NCBI RefSeq assembly: GCF_000308855.1
Contig: NZ_BAGM01000117.1
Coordinates: forward strand, 62,001-126,000
Length of the DNA: 64,000 bases
Source: Nocardia veterana NBRC 100344
GTDB lineage: Bacteria > Actinomycetota > Actinomycetes > Mycobacteriales > Mycobacteriaceae
Reading direction: 5' to 3'
The position numbers and the translations under genes are program-made. Positions 16,333 to 24,807 of this stretch are shown here, piece after piece (the first letter of the stretch is position 1; each line of letters begins with the position of its first letter). Under the pieces are notes generated by a model. That model ran no database searches. It was given only the letters and a program-made list of their open reading frames with translations, and had not been told where the DNA came from.

Positions 16333-17952
16333 TCAGACGACGGCGCGCTGCAGGATCGCCTCGGTATCCACCCCGACCGGGAGGGTGCCGAAGGCGATCC
16401 CCCAGTCACCGCCGAAACGACTGGCGCAGAACGCGTCCGCGACCGCGGCGTGGCCGTGCCGGACCAGCTGCGCGCCCTGCAGGACCAGGGCCATCAACTC
16501 GACCACGCGGCGCGCGCGATATTCGATATCGGTGAGGTCGGTCAGTTCCTTGCCGACCCGGTCGATCGCATCGTCGAGGTGGTGATTTCCGCCGCGGGCC
16601 AGCGACACCTCGTTGAAATAGGCCTCCACCGTTTCGGGCTGGCGTCCCATGGCACGCAGGGCGTCCAGCGCCGCTACATTCCCCGATCCCTCCCAGATCG
16701 ACATCAGCGGCGCCTCGCGATACAGCCGCGGCATACCGGAATCCTCGACATAGCCGTTACCGCCGAAACATTCCAACGCCTCGGCCGCATGGGCGGGCGC
16801 ACGCTTGCAGACCCAATACTTGGTGACCGCCAAGGCGATTCGACGCAGTGCCGCCTCCGCCGGATCGGTCCCGGCTCGGTCGGTGGCGCCGGCCAGCCGC
16901 ATCATCACGGTGGTCGCGGCATCGGATTCGATCACCAGATCGGCCAGCACGTTGCGCATGGCGGGCTGGTCGAACAGCTTGGCGCCGAACGCTTCTCGAT
17001 GCCGCGCGTGGTGGGCGGCGTAGACCACGCCGGTGCGCATCCCGGTCGCCGAACCGATCACGCAGTCGAGACGGGTCATGTTCACCATCTCGATGATGGT
17101 CTTCACGCCCGCGCCCTCGGCGCCGACCAGCCAGCCCACCGCGTTCTCGTATTCGATCTCCGAGGAGGCGTTGGATTTGTTGCCCAGCTTGTCCTTCAAG
17201 CGCTGCAGCCGCAGGGCATTACGGGTGCCGTCGGGCAGCACTCGCGGCAGCAGGAAGCAGGACAGGCCACCGGGTGCCTGCGCGAGGGTCAGGAACATAT
17301 CCGACATCGGCGCGGAGGTGAACCACTTGTGGCCGACGATCCGATAGGTGCCGTCGGACTGCGGGGTGGCGGTGGTGGTGTTGGCCCGCACATCCGAACC
17401 GCCCTGCTTCTCGGTCATCGACATGCCCGCGATCAAACCGGCCTTCGAGGTGGGCTCCCGGAGCCCGAAATCGTAAGTGCGAGAACCGAGTAGCGGTTCG
17501 AAGCGGGCGGCCAACTCGGGGTTGTGGCGCAGCGCGGGGACCGCGGCATAGGTCATCGAGATCGGGCACATGTGCCCGGCATCGGCGATACCCCAGGTGT
17601 AGAACTTCGCGGCCCGCGCGACGTGCGCGCCGGGGCGCTCGTCGAGCCAGGGGCTGCCGTGCAGGCCGTGGCGGACCGCCACATCCATCAGGTTGTGCCA
17701 GTAGGGGTGGAATTCCACCTCGTCGACCCGATGTCCGTAGCGGTCGTGGGTGTGCAGGACCGGCGGATACTCGTTCGCGAGCCGGCCCCACTCCTGAACC
17801 TCGGCGCTGCCGGCCAGCGCGCCCAATTCGCGCACCTCGGCCTCGGCCCAGCCGGCGCCCTCCCGGTGCAGGCCCTCGATCAGGGCCGGATTGCGAGCGA
17901 AGTCGAACGGCGTGATGGGCGGAACCTGATTGAACACTTCGTGCGTGGGCAT
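16333..17952 (-). CDS. Acyl-CoA dehydrogenase, AidB-like
   Basis: 539-residue flavoprotein of the acyl-CoA dehydrogenase superfamily, closest in style to the AidB / isovaleryl-CoA-like branch: a long N-terminal alpha region, AGMSMTEKQGGSDVRANTT at the FAD/substrate site, WFTSAPMSDMFLTLAQ, and the C-terminal ALECFGGNGYVEDSGMPRLYRE segment. It could oxidise an acyl-CoA or, like AidB, act in protection against alkylation. ATG 17950-17952 (MPTHEVFNQ) has an AGGAG ribosome site. The gene lies 4 bp downstream of a tetR gene in one operon. Confidence 0.88.
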   Translation of the reverse strand: MPTHEVFNQVPPITPFDFARNPALIEGLHREGAGWAEAEVRELGALAGSAEVQEWGRLANEYPPVLHTHDRYGHRVDEVEFHPYWHNLMDVAVRHGLHGSPWLDERPGAHVARAAKFYTWGIADAGHMCPISMTYAAVPALRHNPELAARFEPLLGSRTYDFGLREPTSKAGLIAGMSMTEKQGGSDVRANTTTATPQSDGTYRIVGHKWFTSAPMSDMFLTLAQAPGGLSCFLLPRVLPDGTRNALRLQRLKDKLGNKSNASSEIEYENAVGWLVGAEGAGVKTIIEMVNMTRLDCVIGSATGMRTGVVYAAHHARHREAFGAKLFDQPAMRNVLADLVIESDAATTVMMRLAGATDRAGTDPAEAALRRIALAVTKYWVCKRAPAHAAEALECFGGNGYVEDSGMPRLYREAPLMSIWEGSGNVAALDALRAMGRQPETVEAYFNEVSLARGGNHHLDDAIDRVGKELTDLTDIEYRARRVVELMALVLQGAQLVRHGHAAVADAFCASRFGGDWGIAFGTLPVGVDTEAILQRAVV

Positions 17953-17956
17953 GCGA

Positions 17957-18577
17957 CTACTCCTGTTCGTGCGCGCCGGATCCGTCGGTGACACCGAGGG
18001 CGCGCAGGGCGAAGGCGACGAGTTCGGGGACCACCGATTCGCTCTGCGACCGCTGTGCGAGTGGCCCGACCAGTACTTCGCCGATGGCGCCCACCAGCGC
18101 GGTGGCGCTGGTGCGTGAATCCTGCGGCGGCAGTTGGCCGTTCGCGACGCCGTCGGCGATGGCGGATTGGAAGGTTTCGGCGAAGGCGCGGCGGAAGCGC
18201 AATCGCTCGTTATCGACGGCCGCGTCCACGGGCTCGGCGAGCAGCACGTACGCCAGCTTGGGATTCTTCAGCGCCCGGCCCGCGAAGGTCTCCACCGCCG
18301 CGGTGACCCGGTCCACCACGCTCCCCTCGGCCCCGGCCTGGGCGACCGCGGCGACCTCACGGGTCACCACATCGCGGAACACCGCGGTGACCAGTTCGGC
18401 CTTACCGCTGAAACTCTTGTAGACCGTTCCGGTGGCGACGCCCGCCTCGGCGGCCACCGTGGCCATGGACAGTCCGCCGAAGCCCTGCTCCGAGAGAACC
18501 TTCATCGCGGCATGCACGATGGCGCGCGATTGCGCGTCGAGTCGGGCCTGCACGGCGGGGGTTCTGCGGTACGCCAC
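17957..18577 (-). CDS. TetR-family transcriptional regulator
   Basis: 206 residues. The N-terminal TetR HTH runs from LDAQSRAIVHAAMKVLSEQGF through AGVATGTVYKSFSGKAELV; a helical ligand domain follows. GTG 18575-18577 (AYRRTPAVQ) is chosen because the longer alternatives would start inside or beyond the likely operator at 18583-18603. It probably controls its operon partner (the AidB-like dehydrogenase) and the divergent enoyl-CoA hydratase, which suggests an acyl-CoA ligand. Confidence 0.88.
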   Translation of the reverse strand: MAYRRTPAVQARLDAQSRAIVHAAMKVLSEQGFGGLSMATVAAEAGVATGTVYKSFSGKAELVTAVFRDVVTREVAAVAQAGAEGSVVDRVTAAVETFAGRALKNPKLAYVLLAEPVDAAVDNERLRFRRAFAETFQSAIADGVANGQLPPQDSRTSATALVGAIGEVLVGPLAQRSQSESVVPELVAFALRALGVTDGSGAHEQE

Positions 18578-18582
18578 GCAAG

Positions 18583-18603
18583 AAGTGAAGCACAGATTCA
18601 TTT
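18583..18603. promoter_or_regulatory. TetR operator candidate in a divergent promoter region
   Basis: Imperfect inverted repeat AA-n-TGAA-n7-TTCA-n-TT between the tetR start and the -35 box of the enoyl-CoA hydratase gene. Its placement would let one repressor control both directions. Confidence 0.55.
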
Positions 18604-18604
18604 C

Positions 18605-18643
18605 TTGACGCAAGGCCCGGTACGGGCCGTATGGTCGAATTCG
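18605..18643 (+). promoter_or_regulatory. Promoter of the enoyl-CoA hydratase gene, probably leaderless
   Basis: TTGACG (18605-18610) and TATGGT (18630-18635) are spaced 19 bp apart. The likely transcription start falls at or beside GTG 18643, which has no ribosome site, so the transcript may be leaderless. Confidence 0.5.
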
Positions 18644-19404
18644 TGAGCGTACGAATCGAGCGCAGCGGCCCGGTCTTCACGGTCGTCCTGGACCGCCCCC
18701 ACGCCCGTAATGCCGTCGACGGACCCACCGCGCGGGCGCTGGCCGACGCCTTCCGCGAATTCGAGGCCGACACCTCCGCGGCGGTCGCCGTGCTGTGGGG
18801 CGCCGGCGGCACCTTCTGCGCGGGAGCGGACCTGAAGTCGCTCGGCACCGAGAATTCCAACCGCGCCGAAACCGACGGCGACGGCCCGATGGGTCCCACC
18901 CGCATGACGCTGTCGAAGCCGGTCATCGCCGCGGTCTCGGGCTACGCCGTCGCCGGCGGGCTGGAGCTGGCGCTGTGGTGCGATCTGCGAGTCGCCGAGC
19001 AGGACAGCACATTCGGCGTGTTCTGCCGCCGCTGGGGCGTGCCGCTGATCGACGGCGGCACCGTGCGGCTGCCACGCATCGTCGGCGCCGGCCGGGCGAT
19101 GGACATGATCCTGACCGGCCGGGCGGTGACCGCACCCGAAGCGCTGCAGATGGGCCTGGTCAATCGGGTCGTCGCACCCGGCGAATCCCGTTCGGCCGCC
19201 GAGCAATTGGCCGCCGAGCTGGCCGCGCTACCGCAGACCTGCCTGCGTTCGGACCGCATGTCGGCGCTGGAGCAGTGGGGGCTGGACGAGACGTCGGCGA
19301 TCGCGAACGAATTCCGGCACGGCCTCGGCGCCCTCGCCGACGGCGCGCTCGAGGGTGCGCAGCGGTTCGCCGCCGGTGCGGGCCGGCACGGATCGTCGGC
19401 CTGA
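18643..19404 (+). CDS. Enoyl-CoA hydratase/isomerase (crotonase) family protein
   Basis: 253-residue crotonase. The oxyanion-hole segments ARNAVDGPTA and GTFCAGADLKSL, and the GYAVAGGLELALWCDLRVA and DGGTVRLPRIVGAGRAMDMILTG-type segments, are present in order. It would act on an acyl-CoA thioester; hydratase or isomerase chemistry cannot be separated by eye. GTG 18643 is preferred over ATG 18631 because it gives the usual MSVRIERSG start and fits the promoter spacing. The acyltransferase gene follows by 6 bp. Confidence 0.9.
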   Translation: MSVRIERSGPVFTVVLDRPHARNAVDGPTARALADAFREFEADTSAAVAVLWGAGGTFCAGADLKSLGTENSNRAETDGDGPMGPTRMTLSKPVIAAVSGYAVAGGLELALWCDLRVAEQDSTFGVFCRRWGVPLIDGGTVRLPRIVGAGRAMDMILTGRAVTAPEALQMGLVNRVVAPGESRSAAEQLAAELAALPQTCLRSDRMSALEQWGLDETSAIANEFRHGLGALADGALEGAQRFAAGAGRHGSSA

Positions 19405-19410
19405 ACGGCG

Positions 19411-20637
19411 ATGGGTCGGCTCACCGTCATCGACGAGATCTTCCTGCGCGCGCATCGCGGTCTGGGCACACCGAGCGCCCTGCAGGGGCTGTGGCGCACA
19501 GCCGATCCCCTCGACCGGCGGCTGCTCGAACAGATCCACGCCGCCCTGCGGGTGGGACCGCTCGGGCGGCGGGTAGTGCGGCCGCGCATTCCCGGCGCGC
19601 GACCGTACTGGCGGCGCAACGACAGCGCGCATCCGCTGCGGATCGCGGGCGGCGCACTGGCAGCGGCCGATCTACTGACCTGGGCCGACGACCAGGGACA
19701 TGACCTCGATCCCGAATTCGAGCCAGGCTGGCGGCTGTCGGCCGCGGCGCTGCGCGAGGGCGGTTCGGTGGTGGTCCTGACCTGCTCGCACGCGCTCGCC
19801 GACGGTCGCGGGCTGGCGCTCGCCGTCGATCACGCCCTGTCGGGTAGCCCGGTTGCCGAATACGCTGCGCCGCAATCGGATTGGTTCGACGCCGGCCGGC
19901 AGTGGGCGACGGTACTGTCCGGAACCGCCCGGGCACTGCGGCACGGCGCACCACCGCGAGCGGAAACCGCCGCGACCCGCAGCGTCACCGCATTGCCGAA
20001 TATCGGTGTGGTACTGCAATTTCCGGCCGCCGACTGGGAGCTGGCCGCAGCCGGCCGCGGCGGCTCACCCAACAGTCTGTTCCTGGCGGTGATGGCGCGA
20101 ATGCTGTGGGACAGCGGCTTTCCCGAGCCCCGGATCTGCGCCGCCGTGCCCGTCGACACCCGCGACGATCGGCGCGTCGACAACGACATGGCCATGACCG
20201 AGGTGTGCATCGAGCGGACCGACAACCCGGCGACCCTGCGGGAAAAGTGCCGGGCCGCATACGAATACCGCATGTCCGCCCCTGCCGGTATGCCCCCGGA
20301 ACTACTGCAGGTACTTCCCGCCCGGGTCGCGCACCGGCTCGCGCGCGGCGCCGGCGAACGCGACATCCTGTGCTCCAATATCGGCGCCCTGCCGACCTCG
20401 CTGACCCAGCTCGGCCCGCACCGCTGCACCGGAGTTGCCGCACGCGCGATCCACCCCGGCCTACCGGCCACCGAATTGCCCCGCACCCGCCTCTCCGGAT
20501 ACCTGTGCCGCATCGGACACAACTACACCCTCGCGCTGGTCGGCCTCGATCCGGACCACATCCCGTCGAGCGACGTCCTGGCCGACATCGCCCACGCCAC
20601 CCTCGACCGGCTGGACGTACCGGTCACCAGGTGGTGA
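19411..20637 (+). CDS. Condensation-fold acyltransferase (PapA/WS-DGAT-like)
   Basis: 408 residues with the CoA-dependent acyltransferase fold shared by NRPS condensation domains, PapA proteins and wax-ester/DGAT enzymes. The catalytic HxxxDG motif appears as SHALADG around residue 130. The second half has AAVPVDTRDDRRVDNDMAM (resembling the structural motif of this fold) and an NIGALPTSL segment. The substrate is unknown; transfer of an acyl chain to an alcohol or lipid is plausible given the adjacent crotonase, 6 bp upstream in the same operon. The ATG lacks a clear ribosome site, suggesting coupling. Confidence 0.8.
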   Translation: MGRLTVIDEIFLRAHRGLGTPSALQGLWRTADPLDRRLLEQIHAALRVGPLGRRVVRPRIPGARPYWRRNDSAHPLRIAGGALAAADLLTWADDQGHDLDPEFEPGWRLSAAALREGGSVVVLTCSHALADGRGLALAVDHALSGSPVAEYAAPQSDWFDAGRQWATVLSGTARALRHGAPPRAETAATRSVTALPNIGVVLQFPAADWELAAAGRGGSPNSLFLAVMARMLWDSGFPEPRICAAVPVDTRDDRRVDNDMAMTEVCIERTDNPATLREKCRAAYEYRMSAPAGMPPELLQVLPARVAHRLARGAGERDILCSNIGALPTSLTQLGPHRCTGVAARAIHPGLPATELPRTRLSGYLCRIGHNYTLALVGLDPDHIPSSDVLADIAHATLDRLDVPVTRW

Positions 20638-20731
20638 GCTCCCGGGCGATCTTCGCCGATGGAGCACCGGTACGACGGTGAGCAGCCCGTCCAGCCCACT
20701 GAAATCCTTCGGATCGACGGTGAACAGCGGG

Positions 20732-21418
20732 TCAGCGACGGTGCACTCGGTCCAGCACGTGCGCCGGGATATCGATGCCGTCTCCCAGATCGCGGGCGGG
20801 GGCCGGCGGGCCGAAGACCTGCCGGACCGGGAGCAGCCCCGCCCAGGTGTCGCGGTCGAGGTCGGCGGGATCGTCGGACGGGTCGCCGGTGCGCATCTTC
20901 ACCGACGCCTCGGCCAGGTCGATGGCCAGCACCAACGTTGCGGCCAACTCCTTCTTGTCCGGCGCGCGCACGGTATCCCAAGCACCGGGGGCCGAATGTT
21001 CGACGATCGCGCGCAGCGCGTCCAGCCGTTGCTCGGGGTCGGTGACCTCGACCGGCCGCCCGTGCACGACGGCGGAGCGATAGTTCATCGAAAAGTGCAT
21101 GGCCGCACGGGCATACACGATCGCGTCGACCAGGGTGACGGCGAGGCTGATTTCGCCGGTGAGCGCGGCGCGCAGATTGCCGGCGCCGGTGGATCCGTGC
21201 AGATACAGGGTGTCCCCGCGGCGGCCGTACACGGTCGGCAGCACGACCGGAGTGCCGTGCAGAGTCACCCCGATATGGCAGATCAGCCCGGCATCGAGCA
21301 CCTCGTAAAGGGCCGCGGGGTCGGTTGCGGCGCGGTCCCGGTATCGAGTGAGAGTGCTGCGCGGCGTCGACGACAACGCCGGGCGGCTGGGCGTTCCGGG
21401 CAGGGCGGCTTCTGGCAT
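20732..21418 (-). CDS. Pyridoxamine 5'-phosphate oxidase-like FMN-binding protein
   Basis: 228 residues with the FMN-binding split-barrel pattern: GLICHIGVTLHGTPVVLPTVYGRRGD, LYLHGSTGAGNLRAAL, then YRSAVVHGRPVEV. This is the putative flavin-nucleotide-binding subgroup rather than true PdxH. It is divergent from a MocR-type PLP-dependent regulator that presumably controls it, a common pairing that links it loosely to vitamin B6 metabolism. It is convergent with the acyltransferase gene. The N-terminal 25 residues are weakly conserved, so a later start is possible. Confidence 0.87.
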   Translation of the reverse strand: MPEAALPGTPSRPALSSTPRSTLTRYRDRAATDPAALYEVLDAGLICHIGVTLHGTPVVLPTVYGRRGDTLYLHGSTGAGNLRAALTGEISLAVTLVDAIVYARAAMHFSMNYRSAVVHGRPVEVTDPEQRLDALRAIVEHSAPGAWDTVRAPDKKELAATLVLAIDLAEASVKMRTGDPSDDPADLDRDTWAGLLPVRQVFGPPAPARDLGDGIDIPAHVLDRVHRR

Positions 21419-21512
21419 ACGACCAGGGTCTATCCTCGGGTGGTATTACCGAATGGCCAATCGGACGTGATTTCGGCAGGCCACTTGCGGGCGACCGTCG
21501 AGGGGAGAACCG
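21419..21512. promoter_or_regulatory. Divergent MocR/PNPOx promoter region
   Basis: A 94-bp gap between the PNPOx-like and mocR genes. MocR regulators usually bind direct repeats in such gaps; the AT-richer part around 21428-21460 is the likely site, but no repeat is clear enough to define. Confidence 0.4.
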
Positions 21513-22898
21513 GTGGACGACGAGCTACCGCTGTCGATCGACCGCGAGTCGGCGCGTCCGCTCTCGGTCCAGGTCGCGGATGAAGTGCGCGCCGCGGCGA
21601 CCGCCGGCCGGCTGCGTACGGGCGATCGGCTACCCCCGAGCCGGGCCCTGGCCGCGCGGCTCGGTGTCAGCCGCACCGTGATCACCGCCGCCTACGACCA
21701 GCTGCACGCGGAGGGCTGGATCTCCGGCCGGCACGGGTCGGGCACCTATCTCACCGCCGTCCCGCCCTCCGCGCCGGAACACCGTGTGGCCGCACCACTT
21801 TCGACAAGCCCCCTCGAACTGTTCGACCTCGCCCCCGGCTCACCCTGCGTGGCGGCGATCGACCGCGCGGCCTGGCGGCGGGCCTGGCGGGCCGCGAGCG
21901 ACCGACTGCCCTCGGACCGCAAGGAACGTGCCGGCCGGCCGGACTATCTGGCCATGATCGCCGAACACCTGCTGCGCCATCGGGGGCTCGGTCCCGGGCA
22001 CGACACCGTGGTCCTCGCCACCGCCGGAACCGGTTCGGCGGTGGCCGAACTCGCCCGAGCGGTGCTGCGTCCCGGCGACGTCGTCGCCATCGAGGACCCC
22101 GGGTATCTGCGGGCGGTCGGCGCGTTCCGAGCCGCCGGAGTGCGGGTAGCCCCGATCCCGTTGGACGGCAACGGCATTCGCGTCGACCACATTCCGGAGC
22201 GGGTGCGCGCCGTCTATTGCACACCGGCACACCAATTCCCGCTCGGAGCCCGCATGCCCGCGGTCCGCCGCGTCGAGCTGATCGACTTCGCCCGCCGCAC
22301 CGGCGCCCTGCTCATCGAGGACGACTACGACGGCGAATTGCGCTACGACAGCGCACCGTTACCCCTGTTGGCGGCTCTGGCCCCCGACCTGGTGATCCAC
22401 CTGGGCACCACCTCGAAGATCCTGTCCACCACCCTCGGCGTCGGCTGGCTCGTGGCCGACCGCCGGATCACCGACGCCGTCCTCGCCCACCGCGAAAACA
22501 CCGGTACCTGCCCCGCCCCCGCGGGCCAACTGGTTTTCACCGAACTCGCTCGGCACGGCGACCTGGCCCGGCACCTGCGCCGCCTGCGGCGCGAGATGCC
22601 GCCGCGGCGGGCTCTGCTGGTCGACGAACTCCGGGCACGTGAACTCGAGGTCGTCGGCGACAATGCCGGATCCCACGTGCTGGTTCCGCTGCAGTCGGCG
22701 GCGGCCGAGCAGCAGGCGATCGCTCGCGCGCGTGCGCGCGGAGTCCTGCTCGACGGCCTGGGGCGCCATCACGCCGGAATTCCGCACACCTTCGGGGCAC
22801 CGATCGGCTACGCGACTCTTGCGCTCGACGAGCTGCGAGTAGCGATCACCATCGCCGCCGAATGCCTGGCCGGCGCAAATTCCCAGCGGCGAGAATAA
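21513..22898 (+). CDS. MocR/PdxR-family regulator (GntR HTH plus aminotransferase domain)
   Basis: 461 residues. Residues 5-75 are a GntR winged helix (RPLSVQVADEVRAAATAGRL, then SRALAARLGVSRTVITAAYDQL). After a linker, residues 110-455 are a fold-type I aminotransferase-like domain with AGTGSAVAELARAVL, the IEDDYDGELRYDSAPL segment and the PLP-lysine region GTTSKILSTTLGVGW. PLP binding as an effector is typical. GTG 21513 follows a GGGGAGA ribosome site. Likely target: the divergent PNPOx-like gene. Confidence 0.92.
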   Translation: MDDELPLSIDRESARPLSVQVADEVRAAATAGRLRTGDRLPPSRALAARLGVSRTVITAAYDQLHAEGWISGRHGSGTYLTAVPPSAPEHRVAAPLSTSPLELFDLAPGSPCVAAIDRAAWRRAWRAASDRLPSDRKERAGRPDYLAMIAEHLLRHRGLGPGHDTVVLATAGTGSAVAELARAVLRPGDVVAIEDPGYLRAVGAFRAAGVRVAPIPLDGNGIRVDHIPERVRAVYCTPAHQFPLGARMPAVRRVELIDFARRTGALLIEDDYDGELRYDSAPLPLLAALAPDLVIHLGTTSKILSTTLGVGWLVADRRITDAVLAHRENTGTCPAPAGQLVFTELARHGDLARHLRRLRREMPPRRALLVDELRARELEVVGDNAGSHVLVPLQSAAAEQQAIARARARGVLLDGLGRHHAGIPHTFGAPIGYATLALDELRVAITIAAECLAGANSQRRE

Positions 22899-22960
22899 GG
22901 AGACGGTCGCGACCGGGCGCGTGCGGGCAGAATCGTTGCTCCGGCACCAGTAGAAGACGG

Positions 22961-22997
22961 GCGCTCGCCGCAGGCACGCATTGGCGTGGCGAGCGCG
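22961..22997. other. Hairpin before the WXG100-like gene
   Basis: A 9-bp inverted repeat (GCGCTCGCC at 22961-22969 with GGCGAGCGC at 22989-22997) with a 19-nt loop ends 8 nt before the ribosome site of the next gene. It could terminate mocR transcription or shape the leader of the T7SS gene; there is no T-tract. Confidence 0.4.
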
Positions 22998-23015
22998 GCG
23001 ACAGCGGGAGTACGT

Positions 23016-24662
23016 GTGGATCAGTCGTTGTACGTCGATCCGGACGAATTGCGCAGGGTCGCGGCCGATCTCCGCGCCCGCGCCGCCGAAACCGCCCGGA
23101 TGGTGGCGGAGTTGAAGGCAGACCTCGCCCGCGAGGGCGAGTGCTGGGGTGACGACGAACCGGGACGGTTGTTCGCCGAATCGTATGTCCCCGAGTCGGA
23201 ACGGAATCTGACCGGGTTCGAGAACCTCGTGCAGAACATCGAGGCGATGAGCGCGAATCTGCACACGCTGGCCGACACCTTCGAGAGTCAGGACCGCGCC
23301 GGTGGTGCCGCCATCCGGAACTCGCTGCCGGACCTCGGCAATCCGCAGATTCCGGCACTCGGGTATTCGCCCCCGCTCGGCGCTCCGAATCAGTTCGGCG
23401 TCCCGAGCCAGGGCCTGTCCGGTGCCGAGACCGGACGGCAGGCGATCGGCCCGTCGGCCACCGGCCCGCTGCCGGCGGCCGACGAGACCCCCGCACCCGG
23501 CCGGCAGCAGCCCGCCGGGCAATCACCCGTGAGCGCGCCGGCGACTACTCCCGGTCCCCGTCCCGGTCGCGGCGCCGGGGGCGCCGATCCGAACCGTGTC
23601 GGTTCGCGGCAACCGAGCGGCGGAGCACAGCAGCCGACGTCCGATCCCGAGACTTCCGGGCGCCGCGCCCCGGCCACCGCGACCGCGCCGTCCACTGCGA
23701 CGCCACCGTCCAGGGCATCCGCTCCCGGTTCTGCACCGGCATCGCCTCCGGGTTCCCCTTCCGCGGCGAAGACGTCCGCGCCGACAGCGCCGGGAACTCG
23801 ATCGCCGGGGCCGAACCCGGCCACGCCTGCGACACCGCGGAATTCCGCCGCGCCGTGGTCGAAGCCCGGCGCCGCCGGCCAACCGGGACAGCCGGCACAA
23901 CCGGGACAGCCGCGGCCGTCGCAGTCTCGACGTGCCGACGCGGCGAAGAAGGCCCAGGAACCCAGGCAGCGCAAGGACTCCGCGCCGAAACCGCCACCGC
24001 GCCCGGTCACGGCCGACGAAGCCATGCAGATCATCAATGCCATGGCAGCCCGGCACCAACTGGTGGTCAGCGGCTTCGAGACGTCCGGGATCACCACCCG
24101 GAGCGCGCTGGAACTCGCCGAGACCGTCGATACAGTGCTGGACAAGTACCCACTCCCCCTGCGCGGCGTCGCGGTCGCGGATCTCGGCGAGACGGGGGCG
24201 CGCGTGGAGAACCGCGGAACGGCGGCAGCACCGGAACCGTGGATCGTCCTCGACCGCGCCACGCTGGCGGACCCGGGGGTCGCGGCGGGCCGCGACCGGG
24301 TCCGGGCCCGGCCGGTCGAGTCCGCGGATCACCCTGTGCAGGCGCAGGTGCTGCGAGCACTCGGCGAGGTTGTCGACCTCCAAGGCGGATTCCGGGCGCG
24401 TACGTCGGTGCAACGAGCGCTGATCACCGAGTATCTGCGGCTCACGGGCGCCGAGGGCCGGCCCCTGGCCCAGGTGACCGATGGATATCGACGCTGGCGA
24501 AAGCAGTTGGGCGAGTACTGCTTCCGCGACGGTGTCCTGGATCCGGGCCGCGCCCTGGCCCAGGGGTTCGCCGGGGTGGAACAGCGCGGTGCCCAGGCCC
24601 CCGGTCCGGCCAAGGTCCTGCATCGGCTGCTGTTGACGATGGCCCGGCTGGACATGCGGTGA
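23016..24662 (+). CDS. WXG100-like T7SS substrate with Pro/Ala linker and degenerate zincin-like C-terminal domain
   Basis: 548 residues. Residues 1-105 form a helical hairpin typical of WXG100/ESX substrates, with the turn GECWGDDEPGRLFAES carrying the Trp-Gly pair. Residues 130-330 are Pro/Ala/Ser/Gly-rich and disordered. The C-terminal 215 residues (from DEAMQIINAMAARHQ) resemble the first half of the zincin-like domains in the adjacent giant gene: VSGFETSGITTRSALELAE aligns with EVLGLEKLSTADAYGLRN, and WIVLDRATLAD with VVMVLNENLFGD. The HExxH motif is absent, so it is probably inactive or a binding or immunity-type version. GTG 23016 is preferred over GTG 22986 because GGGAG lies 5 nt before it. 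Its job may be to escort or pair with the giant neighbour during T7SS export. Confidence 0.85.
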   Translation: MDQSLYVDPDELRRVAADLRARAAETARMVAELKADLAREGECWGDDEPGRLFAESYVPESERNLTGFENLVQNIEAMSANLHTLADTFESQDRAGGAAIRNSLPDLGNPQIPALGYSPPLGAPNQFGVPSQGLSGAETGRQAIGPSATGPLPAADETPAPGRQQPAGQSPVSAPATTPGPRPGRGAGGADPNRVGSRQPSGGAQQPTSDPETSGRRAPATATAPSTATPPSRASAPGSAPASPPGSPSAAKTSAPTAPGTRSPGPNPATPATPRNSAAPWSKPGAAGQPGQPAQPGQPRPSQSRRADAAKKAQEPRQRKDSAPKPPPRPVTADEAMQIINAMAARHQLVVSGFETSGITTRSALELAETVDTVLDKYPLPLRGVAVADLGETGARVENRGTAAAPEPWIVLDRATLADPGVAAGRDRVRARPVESADHPVQAQVLRALGEVVDLQGGFRARTSVQRALITEYLRLTGAEGRPLAQVTDGYRRWRKQLGEYCFRDGVLDPGRALAQGFAGVEQRGAQAPGPAKVLHRLLLTMARLDMR

Positions 24663-24735
24663 TACCGGACCGGAAGGTCCGCGAGCGCCCTTCCCACCGA
24701 CGGGAAGTAGGGGTCTGAAACAGGAGAATTCACGC

Positions 24736-24792
24736 GTGCTGGTGCGGATGACGGTGGCGGGGTCACAACTGTGCCCGCCCATCGCCCGTTGA
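24736..24792 (+). CDS. Possible 18-codon upstream leader peptide (uORF)
   Basis: GTG 24736 is preceded by a strong AGGAGA ribosome site at 24722-24727 (8 nt spacing). It encodes VLVRMTVAGSQLCPPIAR and stops with TGA at 24790-24792, 15 nt before the ATG of the giant gene and in the same frame. The giant ATG itself has a poor ribosome site, so coupling or attenuation through this uORF is plausible. The ribosome site and spacing are seen; expression is inferred. Confidence 0.45.
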   Translation: MLVRMTVAGSQLCPPIAR

Positions 24793-24807
24793 CAGGTCCG
24801 GCTAACC

